From: CAZOVB01 sp046541415
GTDB lineage: Bacteria; Planctomycetota; Phycisphaerae; SM23-33
Assembly: GCA_046541415.1 (NCBI GenBank)
Contig: JBKHDI010000002.1
Coordinates: 80,115 to 144,114, forward strand
Direction of reading: 5' to 3'
Length of the DNA stretch: 64,000 nt
Numbering within the stretch: position 1 is the stretch's first letter; the number at the start of each line of letters is the position of its first letter. The position numbers and the translations under genes were made by a program. The notes under the pieces were generated by a model, which searched no databases, had not been told where the DNA came from, and was given only the letters and a program-made list of their open reading frames with translations. Shown here in pieces: positions 48,435 to 56,373 of the stretch.

Positions 48435-48932
48435 ATGAACAACGCAAAGAAACGCAACGGATTCAGCTTGATCGAGCTGGTTATCGTGGTGGTGATCATC
48501 GGGATCGTTGCTGCGATCGCGATTCCCCGCCTCAGTCGCGGCTCTGCCGGCGCGAACGAGTCGGCCTTGAAGGCCAATCTCAGCGCCTTGCGCAACGCCA
48601 TCGAAATGTTCGCCACCGAGCACGACGGCAACTGGCCCGATCAGGACGACATCGAAGACCAGCTGACCCAGTACACAGACGCCAGCGGCGGGACCAACCC
48701 CACCCGGACCAACACTCACATCTACGGGCCCTACATCCGCAAGATCCCGTCCCTGCCGATCGGCCCGATGAAGGGCGAATCCAGCATCGGAACCCTGCCG
48801 GACACCTTCAACCCCGGTGAAGCGGCTGTCTCCGGGGCAGGCTGGCTCTACAACGCCAACACCGGCGAGATTCGCGCCAATACCGGCGAAGAGAAGGACC
48901 CCAGCGAGACGGTCTTCTACTCCGAGTATTGA
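48435..48932 (+). CDS. Type IV pilin / GspG-like pseudopilin
   Basis: A 165-residue prepilin. The type III signal is MNNAKKRNG followed by FSLIELVIVVVIIGIVAAIAIP, with cleavage expected after Gly9, Phe at +1 and the conserved Glu at +5. The soluble domain includes LSALRNAIEMFATEHDGNWPD and GPYIRKIPSLPIGP, as in GspG-like and planctomycete-type pilins. A 135-base gap with GGCCC/GGGCC and CTCT/AGAG stems separates it from the operon upstream, so it may be transcribed at a higher level on its own. A strong terminator follows. Confidence 0.92.
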   Translation: MNNAKKRNGFSLIELVIVVVIIGIVAAIAIPRLSRGSAGANESALKANLSALRNAIEMFATEHDGNWPDQDDIEDQLTQYTDASGGTNPTRTNTHIYGPYIRKIPSLPIGPMKGESSIGTLPDTFNPGEAAVSGAGWLYNANTGEIRANTGEEKDPSETVFYSEY

Positions 48933-48986
48933 GCCCGGTCAACCTGGACGATCGGTGCGAGGCTGACGTTGTTTGTAACTGTGTAC

Positions 48987-49036
48987 ATCAGGTCATCGCG
49001 GGGCAGAGACATGCTCCCCGATGACCTGATCTTTTT
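48987..49036 (+). terminator. Strong intrinsic terminator after the pilin gene
   Basis: ATCAGGTCATC pairs perfectly with GATGACCTGAT (11 bp), and an inner GGGG/CCCC extends the stem. It is followed by CTTTTT. It ends the pilus operon 54 bases after the pilin stop and is the second clear rho-independent terminator of the window. Confidence 0.9.
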
Positions 49037-49092
49037 CCCACGCCCTTCGGCCCGGGCCCGGTCCGGTGGGGCAGAGCAACGGCGGGTGTATC

Positions 49093-51036
49093 ATGGCCAA
49101 ACGGATTGTATTGGCGGATGACGAAGCGCACGTCCTGGACGTGCTGTCGATGAAACTCACCAAGGCGGGCTTCGAGGTCCTTACCGCCCATGACGGACAG
49201 CAGGCCCTGGAACTCTGCCAGGCCCACGTGCCCGACCTGCTGATCACCGACTGCCAGATGCCGCGACTCGACGGCCTGGGCCTCTGCACCGCCCTGCAGG
49301 ACAGCGAGTTGACCCGCAGGATTCCCCGGATCATGCTGACCGCACGCGAGTTCGAGATCGACTCCGGGCAACTGGCCGGCGGGGGGATCTCCGCCATCCT
49401 CTCCAAGCCCTTCTCGCCCAGACAGGTGCTCGAAAAGGCCGTCGAACTCCTCCCGGCCGGGGCGGTCGAGCCTGGGCAGGTCGCCGTGGCCACCAAGGCC
49501 GAACCCAACCAGACCCACGCCGATCCGAACCCCGCCGGCTCACTGGTCGATCTGGCCCGTCGGATTCAACCCCGCCTGGACACCATGGGGGCCGTAATGA
49601 GCATCTGGGATATCACCGGCACGTGCCTGCACAAACCCGCCCGGCGCGAGTACTGCACCCAGCTCTGCCAGGGAGGCAGTTGCGATGGGCACCACCAGGC
49701 CCTGTCTGCCTCGGCCGTTGCCACCGGCCAGGCCAGCCTCCAGACGCCCGAGGACTCCTGCTGCATGATGGCCATTCCCGTTTGCACCGAAGGCCGCGTC
49801 GCCGGCGCTGCGGTCGTCTCCGTGCCCGTCCAGGAAATAGCCCAGCCCGAACAGGCCCGGCAGACCGGCTGGTTCAGCCGTCACCAGGCCCAGAGCCTCC
49901 TGGAAATGCTCGGCTGGCTGATCGAGTCCGAGCAGGCCAAGCTGGAATCCGACCGCAGGCTCCACAACGCATCGACAAACCTGTCGCTGACGTATGAGGA
50001 ACTCGAACTGGTCTACAGCCTCAGTTCCGAGATCCGCATCAACCAGTCCCCCGAAGACTTCCTCAAGCACCTGTGCAACCAACTGGCCCGGACCATCGAC
50101 GCGAAAGTTGCCGCCGTCGTCTATCCCCACAGTGTCCAGGAGCAGGAACTGGCCGTCTTGTCCGATGACCTGGAACTCAACGAAGAACAGGTCCGCAACC
50201 TCGTCGCCGGGCAGATCGCCCCGCAGCTGTCCAAGGACAAGGCCGGCTGGATCGACAACAGCTTCTCCGCCCCGGCCGAAATGGGCCTCGGCCTGCCGGT
50301 CAACAATTGCCTGGCCACCGCACTGGTCAATGGCGAAGACATGTCCGGCATCCTGGTCTGCCTGAACAAGTCCACGGAATTCGACAGCGTCGATCTCAAA
50401 CTCGCCGGGGCCGTCGGCGGACAGACCACCGCCTTCCTGACCAACCGGGCCCTGTTCGCCGACATGGAAGACCTCTTCCTCGGCGTGTTGCGAAGCCTTG
50501 CGGCGACCATCGACGCCAAGGACGCCTACACCGGCCAGCACTCCGACCGCGTCGCTCGCCTGTCCAAGACCCTTGCCCAGCGAAGCGGACTGAGCGACGA
50601 CGAGGTGCGCGAGGTCCACCTGGCAGGCATGCTGCACGACATCGGCAAGATCGGCGTGCCCGAGAGCATCCTCTGCAAACCCGACAAGCTGACCGACGAG
50701 GAGTTCGAGGAGCTCAAGAAACACCCGGGTATCGGGGCGAAGATCCTCTCGGGCATCCGCAGGCTCGATGGCGTGGTCGAGGGAATCCTCTCTCACCACG
50801 AACGGCCGGACGGCAGGGGGTACCCGCGCGGCCTGAAGGGCGACCAGGTGCCCATCTCCGGGCGGATCATCTGCCTGGCAGACTCCTTCGATGCAATGGC
50901 CTCCAACCGCCCCTACCGCGACGCGCTGCCGATGGACGTGGTCGTCGAAGAGATCAAGAAGTGGTCCGGAAAGCAGTTCGACGAGAAACTCGTCGAGATC
51001 TTCCTGACGCTCGATCTGGACCAGTTCACCGATTGA
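49093..51036 (+). CDS. Response regulator with sensor, GAF and HD-GYP domains
   Basis: A 647-residue signalling protein predicted to degrade cyclic di-GMP. Its receiver domain (1-120) has LADDEAHVLDVL, Asp in LLITDCQMPRLDG and the conserved Lys in SKPFSP. A cysteine-rich region (about 155-245; YCTQLCQGGSCDGHH and DSCCMMAIPVC) resembles PocR-type sensory domains. A GAF-like domain follows (about 315-455). The HD-GYP domain (about 470-640) has TGQHSDRVARL, MLHDIGKIGVPE and HHERPDGRGYP, a complete active site. The ATG at 49093 gives MAKRIVLADDE. It is separated from the pilus operon by a terminator but may tune pilus activity. Confidence 0.92.
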   Translation: MAKRIVLADDEAHVLDVLSMKLTKAGFEVLTAHDGQQALELCQAHVPDLLITDCQMPRLDGLGLCTALQDSELTRRIPRIMLTAREFEIDSGQLAGGGISAILSKPFSPRQVLEKAVELLPAGAVEPGQVAVATKAEPNQTHADPNPAGSLVDLARRIQPRLDTMGAVMSIWDITGTCLHKPARREYCTQLCQGGSCDGHHQALSASAVATGQASLQTPEDSCCMMAIPVCTEGRVAGAAVVSVPVQEIAQPEQARQTGWFSRHQAQSLLEMLGWLIESEQAKLESDRRLHNASTNLSLTYEELELVYSLSSEIRINQSPEDFLKHLCNQLARTIDAKVAAVVYPHSVQEQELAVLSDDLELNEEQVRNLVAGQIAPQLSKDKAGWIDNSFSAPAEMGLGLPVNNCLATALVNGEDMSGILVCLNKSTEFDSVDLKLAGAVGGQTTAFLTNRALFADMEDLFLGVLRSLAATIDAKDAYTGQHSDRVARLSKTLAQRSGLSDDEVREVHLAGMLHDIGKIGVPESILCKPDKLTDEEFEELKKHPGIGAKILSGIRRLDGVVEGILSHHERPDGRGYPRGLKGDQVPISGRIICLADSFDAMASNRPYRDALPMDVVVEEIKKWSGKQFDEKLVEIFLTLDLDQFTD

Positions 51037-51129
51037 GGCAAGGCCGGCACCCCTGAGATAATGCATTTAAGACTCACGCAAAAAAGAGGTCCCGGATTCC
51101 CTCCGTCCCAGCCGATACAATAGGCAAAT

Positions 51130-51148
51130 GCCCGGGTCCGCCCCGGGC
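51130..51148. repeat. GC-rich stem-loop upstream of the first GT4 gene
   Basis: A perfect 7-bp stem GCCCGGG/CCCGGGC with a 5-base loop TCCGC lies 43 bases before the glycosyltransferase ATG. A -10-like TACAAT (51116-51121) sits just upstream, so the hairpin would be at the 5' end of the transcript. No matching -35 was found. Confidence 0.45.
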
Positions 51149-51191
51149 CCGGATCTGCCTGCAGAACGTTCCGCCTGATGACGGAGAATCC

Positions 51192-52328
51192 ATGGGCCGC
51201 AAAGTCGCCTGCTTTTCGCTCAACGACCAGTCCAAACCCTACGCCGCCGCGACCATCCACCTGCGCGAGGACGTGCGGGCCCTCCGCAGCCTCGGCTGGG
51301 ATGCCACCCTCTACACCCAGGCCCAGCAGCACATCCAGCCCGACGCCGAATGCCCCATCGAAATCCTCTCCAGGAACCGCCCCTTCACCCACCGACTGCT
51401 CTTCGAACTCCGCGGGGCACGAAGACTGGCCGAAATGGACCCAAAGCCCGATTTCGTGATCTTCCGCTCCGTCTCCCTCGGCTGGATCGCCCGACAGGTC
51501 ATCCGCCTGAAGATCCCATTCGGCATCGAACTGCCCGGAACCCCCGCCGCCTTCCTCTCGACCCGGGGCGACCACTACCGCAAGTGGTCGCAGAACCTCA
51601 TGTTCCGCAACGCCGACCTGGTGGCCGCCCTGACCGGCGAACTGGCCGAACTCGTCGAGCCCTTCCGCAAACCCACCAGCCGCGTCGTCGTCTCCGGTGT
51701 CGGCGTCGATGCCGACAAGATCGAATTGTCCAAACCCCTCTCAGCCGACCCGAAAACCGGCCCCACCCTGGGCTACATCGGCACGATGGGGCACGAGCGA
51801 GGCCTGGAACAGACCGTCGGGGCCCTGGTCGAACTCGTCGCCGCCGGCCTCGACGCTCGGATGGTCCTGGTAGGCGATGGGATCTGCCGCGCCGAGGCCG
51901 AAAAACAGGCCGCCCAGGCGGGCCTGGCCGACCGGACCACCTTCACCGGCTACGTCGCCCCCGAGGCCATCTCCGCCCTGGTCGGCAATTGCGACATCAT
52001 CCTGGGCATCTACCCGCCGACCGAGAGCCTCCGACTCAGCGGCATCAACCCCATGAAGGTCTGGACCTCCCTGGCGATGGGCAAGCCCGTCCTGCTGTTC
52101 ACGCCGGGCAAGTACAACGCCTACGACAACGTGCCGGGCATCTTCTGCCTCGATTCGATCGAACCGGCCGCCATCGCCCGGCGATTCAGGCAGATCTGGG
52201 ACCAGCTCGGCCAATCGGGCCTGGCCCAAGCAGGCCTCCAGGGACGCCACTACATCCGAGACAACGTCTCCTGGCAGAAGCACATCGAGCCGATCTCCCA
52301 GGCCATGCTCGACATCCTCGACGCCTGA
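51192..52328 (+). CDS. GT4-type glycosyltransferase
   Basis: A 378-residue cytoplasmic glycosyltransferase with GT-B fold, family GT4-like. The N-terminal half has HLREDVRALRSLGWDATLYT. The nucleotide-sugar-binding half has LGYIGTMGHERGLEQTVGAL, ARMVLVGDG, TFTGYVAPEAISALVGNCDIILG and SGINPMKVWTSLAMGKPVL; the E-x7-E motif is weakly formed. It is the first gene of the polysaccharide region. Donor and acceptor cannot be inferred. Confidence 0.85.
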   Translation: MGRKVACFSLNDQSKPYAAATIHLREDVRALRSLGWDATLYTQAQQHIQPDAECPIEILSRNRPFTHRLLFELRGARRLAEMDPKPDFVIFRSVSLGWIARQVIRLKIPFGIELPGTPAAFLSTRGDHYRKWSQNLMFRNADLVAALTGELAELVEPFRKPTSRVVVSGVGVDADKIELSKPLSADPKTGPTLGYIGTMGHERGLEQTVGALVELVAAGLDARMVLVGDGICRAEAEKQAAQAGLADRTTFTGYVAPEAISALVGNCDIILGIYPPTESLRLSGINPMKVWTSLAMGKPVLLFTPGKYNAYDNVPGIFCLDSIEPAAIARRFRQIWDQLGQSGLAQAGLQGRHYIRDNVSWQKHIEPISQAMLDILDA

Positions 52329-52360
52329 GGCACCAACGGCTTGCTGCCAACGCTTTTCCC

Positions 52361-52390
52361 TTGCGACCCGCCGCGGAATCTGGATACCAT
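52361..52390 (+). promoter_or_regulatory. Possible promoter of the UDP-HexNAc dehydrogenase gene
   Basis: TTGCGA at 52361-52366, an 18-base spacer and TACCAT at 52385-52390 lie about 160 bases before the dehydrogenase. The match is moderate. Confidence 0.4.
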
Positions 52391-52474
52391 CTGGCCCTGC
52401 AGGATCCGGCAATTCCTGCTGCCTGGGAGGTTTGCCTTTGTAGAACAACCTCGATCGTTCCGATAACATCTCAC

Positions 52475-52516
52475 CGGGCCTGGCAGATATGTCTTCGCTG
52501 CCTCTGCCTGGGCCCG
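52475..52516 (+). promoter_or_regulatory. Leader stem-loop before the dehydrogenase gene
   Basis: CGGGCC and GGCAGA (52475-52487) pair with TCTGCC and GGCCCG (52503-52516) around a small internal loop. This gives about 12 bp of stem in the leader, 32 bases before the ATG. No T-run follows, so RNA stability or antitermination control is more likely than termination. Confidence 0.45.
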
Positions 52517-52548
52517 GAGCCCAACGCACTCAATAAAGGATCCACACA

Positions 52549-53865
52549 ATGGCAACAGATCTGGTCAGCAAGATCAAGGACAACCAGGCCCTCATCGGCA
52601 TCGTCGGTCTGGGCTACGTCGGCCTGCCCCTGGTACGCGAGTTCGTTCGCGGCGGAGCCAGGGTCCTCGGCTTCGATGTCGATCAGCAGAAGATCACAAA
52701 GCTCCATGCAGGAAAGACCTACATCGAACACCTGCCCGATGAACTGATCCAGGAAATGATCGACTCCGGACGCTTCGAGGCCACCGCCGACTTCGGCCGA
52801 CTCTCCGAACCAGACTGCATCCTCATCGCCGTGCCCACCCCGCTGACCAAAATGCGCGAGCCCGACATGAGCTACGTCGAGAGCACCGTCGAAGTCATCG
52901 CCGCCCATCTCCGAAAGGGCCAGCTCGTCGTGCTCGAATCGACCACCTACCCGGGCACCAGCCGCGAAGTCATGCTCCCGATCCTCGAAAATTCCGGCCT
53001 GAAGGTCGGCAAAGACTTCTACCTCGCCTATTCCCCCGAACGCGAAGACCCGGGCCGAAAAGACTACTCCACCAAAACCATCCCCAAAGTCGTCGGCGGA
53101 TACGACGCCGCCTCCCTCAAGGCCGCCAAAGCCTGCTACGAAATCGCCATCGACCACGTCGTGCCCGTCTCCAGCTGCGAGGCCGCCGAGGCCGCCAAAA
53201 TCCTCGAAAACACCTACCGCTGCGTCAACATCGCCCTGGTCAACGAGCTGAAAATGCTCTACGACAAAATGGGCATCGACGTCTGGGAAGTCATCCGCGC
53301 CGCAGCGACAAAACCCTTCGGCTTCACCGCCTTCTATCCCGGGCCCGGGCTCGGCGGACACTGCATCCCCATCGACCCGTTCTACCTGTCCTGGAAGGCC
53401 CGCGAGTACGGCATGAGCACGCGGTTCATCGAACTGGCCGGCGAAGTCAACGTCGGTATGCCCACCTGGGTCGTCCACAAGGTCATGGAGGCCCTCAACG
53501 AGGCAGGCAAGGCCCTGAAGGGCTCGAAGATCCTCATCCTCGGCCTGGCCTACAAAAAAGACGTCGACGACGTCCGCGAGTCGCCCTCCCTCGAACTGAT
53601 CGAACTGCTCAAGGAACACGGCGCAAAAGTCGACTACAACGACCCGCACGTGCCCCGCACCCACAAAATGCGGGAGTACAACCTCAAAATGTCCTCCAAA
53701 AAACTCACCGCAGAGAACCTCGCCGACTACGACGCCGTGCTGATCTCCACCGATCATACCAGGTACGACTACCAGTTCATCTGCGATAACGCAAAACTCG
53801 TCATCGACACCCGAAACGCCACCAAGGACGTAAAAGGTAACAAGAAAAAGATCGTCAAGGCCTGA
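52549..53865 (+). CDS. UDP-N-acetylhexosamine 6-dehydrogenase
   Basis: A 438-residue nucleotide-sugar dehydrogenase that oxidises C6 to a uronate with two NAD+. The Rossmann motif is IGIVGLGYVGLPL. LESTTYPGTSREVMLPILE, AYSPEREDPGRKDY, VSSCEAAEAAKILENTYR and the catalytic-cysteine segment GLGGHCIPIDPFYLSWKA are conserved; Cys in GGHC is the catalytic thiol. SPEREDPG favours the WbpA/WecC branch (UDP-GlcNAc or UDP-ManNAc dehydrogenase) over UDP-glucose dehydrogenase. With the epimerase downstream it predicts UDP-ManNAcA. Confidence 0.93.
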   Translation: MATDLVSKIKDNQALIGIVGLGYVGLPLVREFVRGGARVLGFDVDQQKITKLHAGKTYIEHLPDELIQEMIDSGRFEATADFGRLSEPDCILIAVPTPLTKMREPDMSYVESTVEVIAAHLRKGQLVVLESTTYPGTSREVMLPILENSGLKVGKDFYLAYSPEREDPGRKDYSTKTIPKVVGGYDAASLKAAKACYEIAIDHVVPVSSCEAAEAAKILENTYRCVNIALVNELKMLYDKMGIDVWEVIRAAATKPFGFTAFYPGPGLGGHCIPIDPFYLSWKAREYGMSTRFIELAGEVNVGMPTWVVHKVMEALNEAGKALKGSKILILGLAYKKDVDDVRESPSLELIELLKEHGAKVDYNDPHVPRTHKMREYNLKMSSKKLTAENLADYDAVLISTDHTRYDYQFICDNAKLVIDTRNATKDVKGNKKKIVKA

Positions 53866-53888
53866 GCCCTACGCCTCCATCCGCCCAC

Positions 53889-53914
53889 GGGCCCGGCCGA
53901 TCCGCGCCGGGCCC
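53889..53914. repeat. Perfect 9-bp hairpin between dehydrogenase and epimerase genes
   Basis: GGGCCCGGC and GCCGGGCCC flank an 8-base loop. The stem ends 12 bases before the epimerase ATG and borders its GGAG site, so it could modulate translation of the second gene or stabilise processed ends. No T-run is present. Confidence 0.5.
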
Positions 53915-53926
53915 ACTGGAGCTTCC

Positions 53927-55030
53927 ATGAGCCCCCTGAAAATCATATGCGTCGCCGGAGCCCGGCCGAACTTCATGAAAATCGCACCCCTCATGGAGGC
54001 CTTCGCCGCCGAGACCGCCTTTACGCCCCTGCTCGTACACACAGGCCAGCACTACGACGAAAAAATGTCCGACCTGTTCTTCCGCCAGCTCGGAATCCCC
54101 CAGCCCGATGTCAACCTCGGCATCGGCTCCGGCAGCCACGCCCTGCAGACCGCCGAAGTGATGAAGGCCTTCGAACCCATCTGCCTGAACGAAAAACCCC
54201 ACGTCGTCCTCGTCGTCGGCGATGTCAACAGCACCATCGCCTGCGGACTGGTGGCCGTCAAACTCGGCATCCAACTCGTCCACGTCGAGGCGGGCCTCCG
54301 CTCCGGCGACCGCGCCATGCCCGAGGAGATCAACCGCATCCTCACCGACTCGATCAGCGATCTGCTCTTCTGCACCGAGCCGGCCGGCGTGGAAAACCTC
54401 AAACGCGAAGGCGCAGCCGACGAAAAAATCCACCTCGTCGGAAACGTCATGATCGACACCCTCCTGAAAAACCAGGCCAAGGCCGAACAATCCACCATCC
54501 TCGACGACCTGAACCTCACCCCCCGCAAATACGCCGCACTGACCCTCCACCGACCCAGCAACGTCGACGACCCCGTCGTCTTTGGCCGCATCCTCGACGC
54601 CCTGGAGACCATCCAGCAGGACCTGCCCCTGATCTTCCCCATACACCCGCGGACCCGCAAAAACCTGCCCAGCCTCGGCCTGCAGCACCGCGTCGATGCC
54701 ATGGCCAACCTCCGCCTGCTCGACCCGATCGGCTACCTCGACTTCCTCAAGCTCACCAGCAACGCCCGAATCGTGTTAACCGACTCCGGCGGAATCCAGG
54801 AGGAAACCACCATCACCCAGGTCCCCTGCCTGACCCTGCGGGAGAACACCGAACGGCCCATCACCGCCGAAATCGGCAGCAACCAGATCGTCGGCACCCA
54901 GACCGCCGACATCCTCGCCGCCTACCGACGCGTCATCGACGGCCAGTTCCGCTCCCCCCGCATCCCAGACCTCTGGGACGGCCACGCCGCACAACGCATC
55001 GCAAAAATCCTGCTCGAACACCACCCGTAA
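53927..55030 (+). CDS. wecB: UDP-N-acetylglucosamine 2-epimerase (non-hydrolysing)
   Basis: A 367-residue epimerase interconverting UDP-GlcNAc and UDP-ManNAc. ICVAGARPNFMKIAPL and VHTGQHYDEKMSDLFF open the protein. VVGDVNSTIACGLVAVKLG, VHVEAGLRSGDRAMPEEINR, LTLHRPSNVD and DSGGIQEETTITQVPCLTLRENTERP cover the active site and the UDP-binding region. WbpI (a 3-acetamido substrate relative) is an alternative. It supplies the substrate for, or acts on the product of, the dehydrogenase 61 bases upstream. Confidence 0.94.
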   Translation: MSPLKIICVAGARPNFMKIAPLMEAFAAETAFTPLLVHTGQHYDEKMSDLFFRQLGIPQPDVNLGIGSGSHALQTAEVMKAFEPICLNEKPHVVLVVGDVNSTIACGLVAVKLGIQLVHVEAGLRSGDRAMPEEINRILTDSISDLLFCTEPAGVENLKREGAADEKIHLVGNVMIDTLLKNQAKAEQSTILDDLNLTPRKYAALTLHRPSNVDDPVVFGRILDALETIQQDLPLIFPIHPRTRKNLPSLGLQHRVDAMANLRLLDPIGYLDFLKLTSNARIVLTDSGGIQEETTITQVPCLTLRENTERPITAEIGSNQIVGTQTADILAAYRRVIDGQFRSPRIPDLWDGHAAQRIAKILLEHHP

Positions 55031-55033
55031 CGG

Positions 55034-56212
55034 ATGCCCAGCCCCGCACACCGCCTGCTCGTGCTCAACCAGGTCGCAGGGCCCCTGATGGTCCAGCTGC
55101 TGACCGACCTGTCCGCGCAAGGTATGGATATCACACTGGTTACAGGCTGGATCGATAACGACAACCCCGCATCCCTGCCCTTTGCCATCCTCCCCGCTGC
55201 CCCGCTGGTCAAGGCCTCCTCCCTCGGCCGCATCCGCTCGTGGCTGAAGTTCACCTGCCAGGGCCTCTTCCACGCCGTCCGGCTCCGCATCCCACTGCTG
55301 GTCACCACCAACCCGCCCTGGGCCATGCTCGCCGTGCCCGCCCTGGGGCGCATCTTTCGCTTGCCCTATACGCTGCTGATCTACGATATCTACCCCGAAG
55401 TCGCCGAGCGCATGGGCATGCTCAAACCCAACGGCCTGCTCGCCCGCTGGTGGCGCAACCGCAGCCGAAAGGCCATGCTCCATGCCTCCGCCGTCGTAAC
55501 CATCGGCCGCTGCATGAGAAAAACGCTCCTGGCCCAGCTGCGGCCCGGCGAGAACGTCGACATCCGCATCATCCCCAACTGGGCCGATACCGACCAGATC
55601 CGCCCGATCCCCAAGGCAGACAACCCCTTCGCCCGCACCCACGGGCTGGTCGACAAGTTCGTCGTCACCTACGCCGGCTCCTTCGGGGCCACGCACGACA
55701 CCGAATCCATCATCGCCGCCGCAGAAGCCCTGGCCGAGACCCCCGAGATCCACTTCCTCCTGATCGGCGGGGGGACCCGACAGGCCGAAATCGAGGCCAT
55801 TGTGCGTGATAAGTCCCTGCCGAACCTCACCTTACTCCCATTTCAGCCGCCGGATAGCTTCCCCCTGGCCCTGGCCGCCTCCGACGCCGCCATCGTCTGC
55901 CTCGACACCCCCTTCCAGGGCCTTTCCGTGCCTTCCAAGACCTACTCCGCCCTCGCCGCCGGCTGCGCCATCCTCGCCGTCACCGCTCCGGATACTGAAC
56001 TGGCCCTGACCGTCCAGGAACACCACTGCGGCCTCGTCCTGCCCCCCAAATCCCCCTCTGCCCTCACCGCCGCCATAACCGACCTCCACGCCGCCCCCCT
56101 CCGCCTCCAATCCCTCCGCTCCGCCGCCCGAAAGGCGGCAGAATCCCACTTCAGCAGACAAGCCGAAACCCAGAAGTGGCGAACACTCATCCTTAGCCAT
56201 GCGCTTGTATAG
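55034..56212 (+). CDS. GT4-type glycosyltransferase, WbuB-like
   Basis: A 392-residue glycosyltransferase starting 3 bases after wecB. The N-terminal half carries a hydrophobic region near RLPYTLLIYDIYPEVAERMGML, typical of the WbuB/colanic-acid type. The C-terminal half has VVTYAGSFGATHDTESIIAAAEAL, LLIGGGTRQAEIE, LTLLPFQPPDSFPLALAASDAAIV and SVPSKTYSALAAGCAILAV. It may transfer ManNAcA or a related sugar given its neighbours, which is an inference. Confidence 0.87.
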   Translation: MPSPAHRLLVLNQVAGPLMVQLLTDLSAQGMDITLVTGWIDNDNPASLPFAILPAAPLVKASSLGRIRSWLKFTCQGLFHAVRLRIPLLVTTNPPWAMLAVPALGRIFRLPYTLLIYDIYPEVAERMGMLKPNGLLARWWRNRSRKAMLHASAVVTIGRCMRKTLLAQLRPGENVDIRIIPNWADTDQIRPIPKADNPFARTHGLVDKFVVTYAGSFGATHDTESIIAAAEALAETPEIHFLLIGGGTRQAEIEAIVRDKSLPNLTLLPFQPPDSFPLALAASDAAIVCLDTPFQGLSVPSKTYSALAAGCAILAVTAPDTELALTVQEHHCGLVLPPKSPSALTAAITDLHAAPLRLQSLRSAARKAAESHFSRQAETQKWRTLILSHALV

Positions 56213-56218
56213 AGCACC

Positions 56219-56247
56219 TTGCCAGCCGCCAAGACCCTCTGTAAGCT
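56219..56247 (+). promoter_or_regulatory. Predicted promoter of the flippase gene block
   Basis: TTGCCA at 56219-56224, a 17-base spacer and TAAGCT at 56242-56247 lie just after the GT4 stop and about 125 bases before the flippase. It marks the left edge of the less GC-rich block. Confidence 0.5.
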
Positions 56248-56373
56248 CAATTGCAGCAACGAACTTGCCGATAGTTCAACTGCCCCTCACCACTGACTGC
56301 CGACCTGCCGATACGCACGAACGAACCCCAGACCGTAGGCTGCCGTAAAAACGGTTTCAGGAATACCGACACA

